Source of the DNA: MGBC113645 sp036308445
Lineage (GTDB): Bacteria; Bacillota_I; Bacilli_A; Erysipelotrichales; Coprobacillaceae
Direction of reading: 5' to 3'
Length of the DNA: 7,003 nt
NCBI GenBank assembly: GCA_036308445.1
Contig: JAXJVS010000166.1
Location: 1 to 7,003, forward strand
The notes below the pieces were generated by a model that saw nothing but the letters and a program-made list of their open reading frames with translations, was not told the DNA's origin and did no database searches. This document shows positions 1 through 5,223 of this stretch, one piece after another; position 1 is the first letter of the stretch; each line of letters starts with the position of its first letter. The translations under genes were made by a program, and so were the position numbers.

Positions 1-43
1 AGTGAGGAGAGAGTAATGCGTCCGGCTTTGAGGGATGACCCTC
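1..43 (+). other. 23S-5S rRNA spacer (partial) with processing-type hairpin
   Basis: This is the sequence just upstream of the 5S rRNA, read as the end of the spacer after 23S rRNA. A compact hairpin, GAGGG (30-34), loop ATGA, CCCTC (39-43), abuts the 5S start and may mark an rRNA processing site. I do not recognise a 23S 3' end in the first bases, so the 23S gene itself is assumed to lie before the window. Confidence 0.5.
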
Positions 44-161
44 GGAATCTGGTGGAGATGGCGCGGCGGGCACACCTGTACCCATCCCGAACACAGAAGT
101 TAAGCATCATAACGGCGACGATAGTGCATCCGCGCAACAATAGCAAGCTGCCAGTTCTTCC
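44..161 (+). rRNA. rrf: 5S ribosomal RNA
   Basis: The universally conserved 5S core, CCCATCCCGAAC followed by AGAAGTTAAG, is at 81-104, and CTGCCAG closes the 3' side. The terminal helix pairs CTGG (49-52) with CCAG (151-154) and GGAA (44-47) with TTCC (158-161), giving about 118 nt, normal for 5S. Helix IV is visible as GTGC (124-127), loop ATCC, GCGC (132-135). Exact ends are estimated from pairing. Helix II is odd: its expected arms (61-68 and 105-113) pair poorly, with three C-A mismatches, so this copy may be a variant or hybrid allele. A terminator follows directly. Confidence 0.93.
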
Positions 162-187
162 GATACCCTGTTGGGTATCTTTTTTTT
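162..187 (+). terminator. Rho-independent terminator of the rRNA operon
   Basis: A perfect 7-bp stem, GATACCC (162-168) with GGGTATC (173-179), has the four-base loop TGTT and is followed by eight T residues (180-187). It directly follows the 5S rRNA and ends the rRNA operon. Confidence 0.95.
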
Positions 188-195
188 ATTTATAT

Positions 196-225
196 GTATA
201 AAAATAACTAATTAGTTCATAATTT
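196..225 (+). promoter_or_regulatory. Possible promoter of the SpoIIR-like gene
   Basis: CATAAT at 218-223 could serve as a -10 element. Read as CATAATTT it also fits the CATAnnnT shape of sporulation sigma-E sites, with an ATA at 198-200 placed 17 bases upstream. The -35 match is poor for sigma-A, and the GG of a sigma-F -10 is missing. A perfect 12-bp palindrome, AACTAATTAGTT (206-217), touches the -10. In DNA this AT-rich such matches are cheap, so this is a weak call. Confidence 0.22.
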
Positions 226-260
226 ACTAGAGGTGATTTTATGAAAAAATTAGTTATTTT
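201..260. repeat. 13-bp inverted repeat around the ribosome binding site and start codon
   Basis: AAAATAACTAATT (201-213) is the exact reverse complement of AATTAGTTATTTT (248-260). The 34-base loop contains the Shine-Dalgarno (231-237) and ATG (241). The left arm also overlaps the self-palindrome at 206-217, so two exclusive pairings are possible if this DNA is transcribed from upstream. Confidence 0.5.
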
Positions 261-606
261 ATTTTTATTTACTTTTATGTGCTTAAACGTAACTGCTAAA
301 GAAAGTGAACCGAAATATAAAATTATTGCCAATTCTAATAATCAAGAAGATATTGATGAAATGTACAATATAAAAAAACAACTTCTAGCAGATTATAAAG
401 AATGGATTATTTCTGTTGATGATAAAAATCAAGCTCTGTACGACCATCAATATGTATATAATGCTTCTTATGAAAATGGTACTTATATAATTAAAATTGG
501 TAAAGCTAAAGGAAAAGAGCTTAATGGTACTCTTAAAGTTAATTATTGTGAGAGTACTAAAGAAATAACAAAGAAATCATTAATTCTAGATCTCTTTTTT
601 GACTAA
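241..606 (+). CDS. Short SpoIIR-like exported protein
   Basis: This is a 121-residue protein with a signal peptide (MKK, then a hydrophobic stretch to about residue 18) and a likely cleavage near TAKES; Cys14 is not in a convincing lipobox. After it, KYKIIANSNNQEDIDE (25-40) and the following KKQLLADYKEW resemble the start of mature stage II sporulation protein R (an ANS-x-x-x-x-D motif, then a charged helix), and GTYIIKIGKAKGKEL (80-94) resembles the later glycine-rich strand. SpoIIR is made in the forespore and activates SpoIIGA to cleave pro-sigma-E. The usual protein is roughly 200 residues or more; here the middle and the NWWC-type C-terminal signature are missing. The ribosome site AGGTGAT (231-237) fixes the ATG. 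In B. subtilis spoIIR lies a short distance upstream of ywlC, the counterpart of the Sua5 gene at 2230, which supports the call. It could instead be an unrelated small secreted protein. Confidence 0.5.
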   Translation: MKKLVILFLFTFMCLNVTAKESEPKYKIIANSNNQEDIDEMYNIKKQLLADYKEWIISVDDKNQALYDHQYVYNASYENGTYIIKIGKAKGKELNGTLKVNYCESTKEITKKSLILDLFFD

Positions 607-609
607 ATA

Positions 610-686
610 AAATAACTTAAATCATTCTAATCAAGATTATTTAATAAACGAAAATAAGTGAATAGAAATTAAGATTTAAGTTATTT
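610..686. repeat. 14-bp perfect inverted repeat after the SpoIIR-like gene
   Basis: AAATAACTTAAATC (610-623) is perfectly complementary to GATTTAAGTTATTT (673-686), separated by 49 bases that contain a smaller stem, TAATC-AA-GATTA (628-639). There is no T tract on either strand, so it does not look like a standard terminator, although it lies between two convergent transcription units. Its outer core, AAATAACT/AGTTATTT, also occurs in the inverted repeat at 201-260. The remainder of the gap to 802 shows no convincing gene. Confidence 0.5.
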
Positions 687-802
687 AAAATGATATCAAT
701 AACAGAAATAGGATATTTGTTATATCAAATAAAGATATTAGGTAAGAATATGAAAAATTATATTTGCTTAGCTGTATTATTGATTCTCATTCTAATGATG
801 TT

Positions 803-1339
803 TTAACATATGCTTCCTATAAATATCCCCAATAAACCAGAGACAATAATAATGGTTATAGGATGTTTTTTCTTATATAAAAGAGTTAGAGAAATGATTA
901 GGATAATTAGAGAAGAGAAGCTTCTCATATTAGAAAAATCAAAAACATTGCCAAACATTGTATATAATGTAGAACTAATTAAACCGACAACACACGATTT
1001 TAAACCAAACATAACATATTTTATATATTTACTTTCTTTAAATGATTCATATTTATTAGCAATGAATAAAATAATAATGAAAGAAGGAAGTACTACACCA
1101 AAAGTTGAAGCAATTGCTCCCCAAAAACCACCTTTAATCGTTCCTATATATGTAGAAATATTAACCGCAAAAGGACCTGGAGTACTTTCGCTTACTGCAA
1201 TAAAATTAATTAATTGATCTATAGTTAACCAACCATTATTAATAATCTCTCGCTGTATTAAAGGTAACATGGCGTAACCACCACCAAAGGTAAAAAGACC
1301 TATTTTAAAAAAAATAAAAAATAATTTGAAAAGCATCAT
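803..1339 (-). CDS. Short-form chromate transporter (CHR) family protein, second of pair
   Basis: This 178-residue hydrophobic membrane protein has the CHR family signatures FGGGYAM (18-24), SESTPGP (50-56) and GVVLPSF (81-87), followed by further membrane segments. About 180 residues is the usual length of the single-domain ('short') CHR proteins, which are encoded as tandem pairs and are thought to work as a heterodimer with opposite membrane orientation; long CHR proteins are fusions of two such halves. Family members export chromate, but in anaerobes without a chromate context the natural substrate may be another anion. The start ATG overlaps the stop of the upstream partner (ATGA, 1336-1339), and GGAGG (1349-1353 on the minus strand) is 9 bases upstream. 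A second ATG follows at once; either start is possible. No terminator is evident after the stop. Confidence 0.88.
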   Translation of the reverse strand: MMLFKLFFIFFKIGLFTFGGGYAMLPLIQREIINNGWLTIDQLINFIAVSESTPGPFAVNISTYIGTIKGGFWGAIASTFGVVLPSFIIILFIANKYESFKESKYIKYVMFGLKSCVVGLISSTLYTMFGNVFDFSNMRSFSSLIILIISLTLLYKKKHPITIIIVSGLLGIFIGSIC

Positions 1340-1875
1340 TCTATATTTCCTCCATTATATAAGCAATAACTAAAAGAAAAAATTGCGCTTAGAATAATGA
1401 CATTTATTGCATTAAGATTGAAAAATGTAATACCTAAAAAAGAAAATCCCATAATTAAGTAGGCTAAAAAATGTTTTGGAGCCTGTTTATACATAGATAT
1501 TAATGCATTTAAAATCAAGCATAAAATGCCAACTCTAATACCATTAAATGCATTTTGTACAAGTACCGAGTTTTCGAAGAGATTTAATACAAAACATAGA
1601 CAAAAAATAATAATAAAAGAGGGTAATACAACTCCTAAAGTAGAACATAAAGCTCCCCAAAATCCTTTTATTTTATAACCAACAAAGGTTGCCATGTTAA
1701 TAGCAATAGGACCAGGAGTACTTTCGCTAATTGCTACAACATCGATAATATCTTTATTATTCATCCATTGATGATTATCAACAACTTCTTTTTGAATAAG
1801 TGGTATCATGGCATAACCACCGCCAAAAGTAAAAAGCCCAATTTTAAAAAAAGTTATAAATAATTTTAATAACAT
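1336..1875 (-). CDS. Short-form chromate transporter (CHR) family protein, first of pair
   Basis: This is a 179-residue membrane protein homologous to its downstream partner. With this start, FGGGYAM is at 17-23, SESTPGP at 50-56 and GVVLPSF at 81-87, the last two at exactly the same positions as in the partner. A longer reading from an ATG at 1893 adds six residues, but that ATG has no ribosome site; GGTGAT (1885-1880, minus strand) is well placed for the ATG at 1875, and MLLKLFITFFKIGLFTFGGG then matches the partner's N-terminus. The two genes overlap by 4 bp, so they are translationally coupled and presumably form one transporter. Exact substrate is unknown; chromate is the family name, not shown here. 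The pair runs opposite to all its neighbours and separates the SpoIIR-like gene from sua5, which suggests insertion into an older gene cluster. Confidence 0.88.
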   Translation of the reverse strand: MLLKLFITFFKIGLFTFGGGYAMIPLIQKEVVDNHQWMNNKDIIDVVAISESTPGPIAINMATFVGYKIKGFWGALCSTLGVVLPSFIIIFCLCFVLNLFENSVLVQNAFNGIRVGILCLILNALISMYKQAPKHFLAYLIMGFSFLGITFFNLNAINVIILSAIFSFSYCLYNGGNIE

Positions 1876-1879
1876 ATCT

Positions 1880-1885
1880 ATCACC
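1880..1885 (-). promoter_or_regulatory. Ribosome binding site that decides the first CHR gene start
   Basis: On the minus strand the sequence reads GGTGAT, matching the 3' part of the AGGAGGTGAT consensus, with suitable spacing to the ATG at 1875. It falls inside the six-codon extension of the longer reading, so the longer start at 1893 is unlikely. TATAAT (minus strand, 1897-1892) just upstream could be the -10 box of the pair, though no good -35 accompanies it. Confidence 0.55.
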
Positions 1886-2198
1886 ATTTTCATTATATCA
1901 AAATAAAAATAGAGGAAAACATTTATTCAATAAATTTATAAATTCACTTAATAATTTTTTACTTATTTATAGTAATCATCATATTTTGTTAGAGTAAACC
2001 AAATATAAATCAAGTTGATGAAAAACTTATAGTATATTTAGCTGTTTTGGTGTGATATTCTTATTGAAAATGATAGAGAGGTGATATTAGATACAATTAA
2101 TAATAGTTAAACATTTAAATAATTGAATGAAAAAAGATAAAGAAATATATGAATTTTATTATTTTATCCTTATATTTCTATAATTTTTATTTAAATTA

Positions 2199-2207
2199 TG
2201 ATAGAAT
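2199..2207 (+). promoter_or_regulatory. Possible extended -10 promoter of the sua5-rpiB-glyA operon
   Basis: TGATAGAAT gives a TG-N motif followed by the -10-like hexamer TAGAAT, 22 bases before the sua5 ATG. There is no good TTGACA-like element at the normal distance, which extended -10 promoters can tolerate. The ribosome site GAGGTGA follows at 2219-2225. Confidence 0.35.
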
Positions 2208-2229
2208 GTATCAAAAATGAGGTGAAAAC

Positions 2230-2835
2230 ATGCAAACAGTTGTTGTGAGTGATAAAGAAATAGATAAAGTAGTTCAAGCATTAGATGAGGAACAAGTTGT
2301 TTCTTTTCCTACAGAAACAGTTTATGGATTAGCAGTAAAGTTTAATAGTCATAAGGCGTTAGATAGATTAATGGAAGCTAAGGATAGAGACTATTCTAAA
2401 TCTATTACATTAATGATATCAAAGAAAGAAGATATAAGTCATTATGCTTATATAAATGAAGATGCTTTAAAAATTATTAATGCTTTCATGCCTGGAAAAA
2501 TTACACTCATTTTTAATAAAAAAGAAAACATAGATCCTTATATGACTAACGGTAAAGAAACGATAGGAATAAGAATTCCAAATAACAAGTATGTTTTATC
2601 CTTGATAAATAAGACAGGTCCATTACTTGTAACAAGTGCAAATTTATCGGGGCATATTAATACAACTTGTACAAAAGAAGTTTTAGAACAATTAAATGGT
2701 AGAATATCATTGATAGTAGATGGAAAAACAGAAGGTGATATTGCAAGTACAGTTGTAGATTTAACACAAGAGGAAGTAAGGATATTAAGGGTTGGAGAAA
2801 TTACTAAAGAAGAAATAGGGGAGGTACTCAAATGA
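2230..2835 (+). CDS. L-threonylcarbamoyladenylate synthase (Sua5/TsaC family)
   Basis: The enzyme makes threonylcarbamoyl-AMP from threonine, bicarbonate and ATP, the first step of the universal t6A37 modification of tRNAs that read ANN codons; it acts in the cytosol with the TsaB/D/E machinery. Of its 201 residues, the YrdC fold is marked by FPTETVYGLA (26-35), the KxR motif K51-D-R53, MPGKIT (87-92), GIRIP (113-117), TSANLSG (135-141), STVVDL (173-178) and RVG (187-189). It has only the catalytic domain, like TsaC, and lacks the extra C-terminal Sua5 domain of B. subtilis YwlC. The usual P...PL after KxR is replaced by DYSKSI, and the PGP-x-T motif reads PGKIT; the core residues remain. GAGGTGA (2219-2225) supports the ATG. 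Its stop overlaps the rpiB start by 4 bp (ATGA, 2832-2835). Confidence 0.92.
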   Translation: MQTVVVSDKEIDKVVQALDEEQVVSFPTETVYGLAVKFNSHKALDRLMEAKDRDYSKSITLMISKKEDISHYAYINEDALKIINAFMPGKITLIFNKKENIDPYMTNGKETIGIRIPNNKYVLSLINKTGPLLVTSANLSGHINTTCTKEVLEQLNGRISLIVDGKTEGDIASTVVDLTQEEVRILRVGEITKEEIGEVLK

Positions 2836-3272
2836 AAATAGCAGTTGCTTGTGACCATGGTGGTTTTCGTTTGAAAAATGTATTAATTGAAGAAATGAAA
2901 AAACAAGGACATGAAGTCGTAGATTATGGAACTTATAGTGAAGAAAGCTGTGATTATCCTGATTATGCTTCAAAAGCAGCTAAGGCTGTTGCTTCAAAAG
3001 AATGCGATAAAGGAGTTGTAGTGTGTGGAACTGGTATTGGAGTTTCTATTACTGCAAATAAAGTAGATGGTATTCGTTGTGCATTAGTTCATGATGTATT
3101 TAGTGCAAAAGCAACTAGAGCTCATAATGATACTAATATGTTGGCAATGGGTCAAAGGGTTATAGGAGAAGGTTTAGCATTAGAAATCTTAAATGCATGG
3201 CTAACTACTGAATATGAAGGTGGAAGACATGATTTAAGAATTCAAAAAATGATGGCTCTTGAGGAGGAATAA
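2832..3272 (+). CDS. rpiB: Ribose-5-phosphate isomerase B
   Basis: The enzyme interconverts ribose 5-phosphate and ribulose 5-phosphate in the non-oxidative pentose phosphate pathway; some LacAB/RpiB relatives isomerise other sugar phosphates such as allose 6-phosphate. At 146 residues it is full length. Visible signatures are the N-terminal phosphosugar site ACDHGG (6-11), the catalytic loop CGTGIG (65-70) with the active-site base Cys65, the HND of RAHND (96-100), and the C-terminal RHDLRI (132-137) that binds phosphate. Cys65 favours RpiB over the LacA subunit. A GGGGAGG site (2818-2824), inside the end of sua5, serves the ATG, and the 4-bp overlap implies translational coupling. The rpiB stop is only 2 bp before glyA, as expected for the conserved ywlC...ywlF...glyA cluster of Bacillota. 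Confidence 0.95.
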   Translation: MKIAVACDHGGFRLKNVLIEEMKKQGHEVVDYGTYSEESCDYPDYASKAAKAVASKECDKGVVVCGTGIGVSITANKVDGIRCALVHDVFSAKATRAHNDTNMLAMGQRVIGEGLALEILNAWLTTEYEGGRHDLRIQKMMALEEE

Positions 3273-3274
3273 AA

Positions 3275-4516
3275 ATGAGAGACACAAAAGTATTTGAAAG
3301 CGTAGAAAGAGAATTAAATAGACAAAGAAACAATATTGAATTGATTGCATCAGAAAACTTTGTATCAGAACAAATTTTAGAATTAGCAGGTTCAGTATTA
3401 ACAAATAAATATGCAGAGGGATATCCAGGAAAAAGATACTATGGTGGATGCATATATGTAGATGAAGTTGAAACTATTGCAAAAGAAAGACTAGTAGAAT
3501 TATTTGGATGTGAACATGCGAATGTACAACCACATTCAGGGGCTCAAGCTAATACCGCAGTATACTTAGCTTTATTGGAACATGGAGATAAAGTATTAGG
3601 TATGTCATTAGCAGATGGAGGTCATTTAACTCATGGACATCCATTAAACTATTCAGGTAAAAACTATGAATTCTATAGTTATGGTGTAAATAAAGAAACA
3701 GAAATGATTGATTATGAAGATTACAAAAAGAAGGTCGAAGAAATCAAACCTAAATTAGTTGTTGCTGGAGCTAGTGCATATTCAAGAATTATTGATTTTG
3801 AATATATGGCTAAAGTAGCTCATGATAATGGAGCACTATTTATGGTTGATATGGCACATATCGCTGGATTAGTAGCAGCTGGATTACATCCATCACCATT
3901 CCCACATGCTGATATTGTTACAACTACAACACATAAGACTTTAAGAGGTCCTAGAGGTGGGGTTATTATGTGTAAAAAAGAATTTGCAGCTGATATTGAT
4001 AGAGCAGTGTTCCCAGGTATGCAAGGTGGGCCTTTAATGCATATTATTGCTGCAAAAGCTGCCTGTTTCTATGAAGCATTACAGCCTGAATTTAAAGACT
4101 ATGCTGCACAAATCATAAAAAATACAAAAGCTTTAGAAGAAGCATTAAAAGAAGAAGGATTCAGATTAGTAGCTGGTGGAACAGATAATCATTTATTGTT
4201 AATAGATGTAAAAGCCAGCTGTGGAATTACAGGTAAAAAAGCTGAGAGATTATTAGATGAAATCAATATTACAGCTAATAAGAATGCAATTCCATTTGAT
4301 ACAGAAAAACCATTTAAAGCAAGTGGTATTCGTGTAGGAACTCCTGCTATGACAACTAAAGGATTTAATGAAGAAGACTTTAGAGAAGTTGGAAAAATTA
4401 TTGCATATCGTTTAAAGAACGAAGAAACTGATCAAATAAAAGAAGAATGTTTAAAGAGAGTTAAAGCTTTAACTGATAAAGTAACAATGTATCAAGGAAA
4501 AACTTATTTGAAATAA
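3275..4516 (+). CDS. glyA: Serine hydroxymethyltransferase
   Basis: This PLP enzyme converts serine and tetrahydrofolate to glycine and 5,10-methylene-tetrahydrofolate, the main source of one-carbon units for purines, thymidylate and methionine. The 413-residue length is typical of bacterial GlyA. Signatures include IASENF (24-29), YAEGYPGKRYYGG (46-58), the PLP-ring Asp192 in VDMAHIAGL (191-199), the Schiff-base Lys221 in TTTTHKTLRGPRGG (216-229), and the substrate-carboxylate Arg353 in GIRVGTPAMTTKG (351-363). The ribosome site GAGGAGG (3261-3267) lies within the last codons of rpiB, so the two are co-translated. It is the last gene of the sua5-rpiB-glyA operon: a strong terminator starts 9 bp after its stop. 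In B. subtilis upp follows glyA; here it does not. Confidence 0.98.
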   Translation: MRDTKVFESVERELNRQRNNIELIASENFVSEQILELAGSVLTNKYAEGYPGKRYYGGCIYVDEVETIAKERLVELFGCEHANVQPHSGAQANTAVYLALLEHGDKVLGMSLADGGHLTHGHPLNYSGKNYEFYSYGVNKETEMIDYEDYKKKVEEIKPKLVVAGASAYSRIIDFEYMAKVAHDNGALFMVDMAHIAGLVAAGLHPSPFPHADIVTTTTHKTLRGPRGGVIMCKKEFAADIDRAVFPGMQGGPLMHIIAAKAACFYEALQPEFKDYAAQIIKNTKALEEALKEEGFRLVAGGTDNHLLLIDVKASCGITGKKAERLLDEINITANKNAIPFDTEKPFKASGIRVGTPAMTTKGFNEEDFREVGKIIAYRLKNEETDQIKEECLKRVKALTDKVTMYQGKTYLK

Positions 4517-4524
4517 AAGGATTT

Positions 4525-4552
4525 GCATCCCGTGTTTGGGATGCTTTTTTTT
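4525..4552 (+). terminator. Rho-independent terminator after glyA
   Basis: GCATCCC (4525-4531) and GGGATGC (4538-4544) form a perfect 7-bp stem around the loop GTGTTT, followed by eight T residues (4545-4552). It ends the sua5-rpiB-glyA operon and isolates it from ahpC. It is one-directional; the opposite strand lacks a U tract. Confidence 0.95.
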
Positions 4553-4608
4553 CTTTTAAAAAAAAGCAAGCATATGATTTGTATTATCGTTATAGACATG
4601 ATATTATC

Positions 4609-4637
4609 TAGACAAGTTAGCAAGAGCTAACTATATT
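4609..4637 (+). promoter_or_regulatory. Sigma-A type promoter of the ahpC operon
   Basis: TAGACA (4609-4614, five of six to TTGACA) and TATATT (4632-4637, five of six to TATAAT) are separated by exactly 17 bases. Transcription would start near 4644, leaving a leader of about 15 bases with the ribosome site GAAAGGAGA (4645-4653) before ATG 4659. This is the best promoter match in the window. Confidence 0.75.
4615..4632. promoter_or_regulatory. Palindromic operator candidate in the ahpC promoter spacer
   Basis: AGTTAGC (4615-4621) and GCTAACT (4626-4632) form a perfect 7-bp inverted repeat with the 4-base centre AAGA. It fills the -35/-10 spacer and touches the first base of the -10, so a bound repressor would block RNA polymerase. 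The half-sites do not match the PerR box as I know it (TTATAAT-N-ATTATAA), nor OhrR or Rex. The outer TTAGC...GCTAA resembles the ends of the HrcA CIRCE element, but the total length is far too short. The regulator is unidentified. Confidence 0.55.
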
Positions 4638-4658
4638 AAAAATTGAAAGGAGACTTAT

Positions 4659-5222
4659 ATGTCATTAATAGGAAAAGAAATTAACGAATTTAAAGCACAA
4701 GTTTATCATGAAAATGTATTTAAAACTGTAACAAAAGAAGATTTATTAGGAAAATGGAATATTTTATTCTTCTATCCTGCTGATTTTACATTTGTTTGTC
4801 CAACAGAATTAGAAGATTTAGCAAATAAATATGAAGAATTTAAAGCAATAGGTTGTGAAATCTATTCAGTATCATGTGATACTCACTTTGTTCATAAAGC
4901 ATGGCATGATGCTTCAAAAACAATCAAAAAAATTCAATATCCAATGTTAGCTGATCCAACAGCACAACTAGCGAAAGATTTAGAGGTATATATTGAAGCG
5001 GATGGTATGGCTGAAAGAGGAAGTTTTATCATTGATCCTAATGGTAAAATTGTTATGTATGAAGTGATTGCAGGAAATGTAGGAAGAAATGCAGATGAAT
5101 TATTTAGACGAGTTCAAGCATGTCAATTCGTACATGAGCATGGTGATGAAGTATGTCCAGCAAAATGGAAACCTGGTGAAGAAACATTAAAACCTTCATT
5201 AGATCTTGTAGGATTAATTTAA
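4659..5222 (+). CDS. ahpC: Alkyl hydroperoxide reductase subunit C (2-Cys peroxiredoxin)
   Basis: This thiol peroxidase reduces hydrogen peroxide, organic hydroperoxides and peroxynitrite. At 187 residues it is the typical length of the AhpC/Prx1 group. The peroxidatic Cys47 is in FYPADFTFVCPTE (38-50) with Thr44 in place, the partner Arg120 is in AERGSFIIDP (118-127), and the resolving Cys166 is in EVCPAKW (164-170), so it is a typical 2-Cys enzyme whose disulfide forms between subunits. It has no signal peptide and acts in the cytosol. The ribosome site AAAGGAGA (4646-4653) fixes the start. It leads a transcription unit with its own promoter and operator-like palindrome, and its reductase partner begins 1 bp after the stop. 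Confidence 0.97.
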   Translation: MSLIGKEINEFKAQVYHENVFKTVTKEDLLGKWNILFFYPADFTFVCPTELEDLANKYEEFKAIGCEIYSVSCDTHFVHKAWHDASKTIKKIQYPMLADPTAQLAKDLEVYIEADGMAERGSFIIDPNGKIVMYEVIAGNVGRNADELFRRVQACQFVHEHGDEVCPAKWKPGEETLKPSLDLVGLI

Positions 5223-5223
5223 T

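Larger units (their letters stand above)
1876..2229. other. Divergent AT-rich intergenic region
   Basis: This stretch separates the minus-strand CHR pair from the plus-strand sua5 operon and must hold promoters for both. I see no convincing gene. It contains a Shine-Dalgarno-like sequence without a usable start (2075-2085), a 9-bp inverted repeat AGAAATATA/TATATTTCT (2141-2149 and 2171-2179) with no T tract after it on the plus strand, and a possible extended -10 for sua5 near its right end. No riboswitch or T-box was recognised. Confidence 0.6.

Noticed and set aside
16..201. Open frame of 61 codons on the plus strand
   Set aside because: It covers the 5S rRNA and its terminator, so it is an accident of the RNA gene sequence.
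810..1217. Plus-strand open frame of 135 codons
   Set aside because: It lies entirely antisense to the second CHR gene, whose family motifs are clear; it has no recognisable motif of its own.
1876..1893. Six-codon N-terminal extension of the first CHR gene from ATG 1893
   Set aside because: That ATG has no ribosome site, while a good GGTGAT serves the ATG at 1875, and the shorter form aligns with its paralogue from the first residues.
2141..2179. 9-bp inverted repeat AGAAATATA/TATATTTCT as a terminator or attenuator before sua5
   Set aside because: The stem is almost all A-T, the loop is 21 bases, and no clean T tract follows on the plus strand; no upstream gene needs termination there.
2127..2183. 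18-codon frame starting at ATG 2127 as a leader peptide for sua5
   Set aside because: It has no ribosome site and no regulatory codon run, and it ends before the likely -10 of the sua5 promoter.
2538..2973. Two minus-strand open frames (106 and 62 codons)
   Set aside because: Both are antisense shadows of the sua5 and rpiB genes and show no family signatures.
4581..4614. PerR box or second promoter upstream of the ahpC -35 (TAGACA repeated at 4593-4598 and 4609-4614)
   Set aside because: The sequence does not fit the TTATAAT-N-ATTATAA pattern, and the first TAGACA has no -10 at the right distance (GTTAGC is found there).
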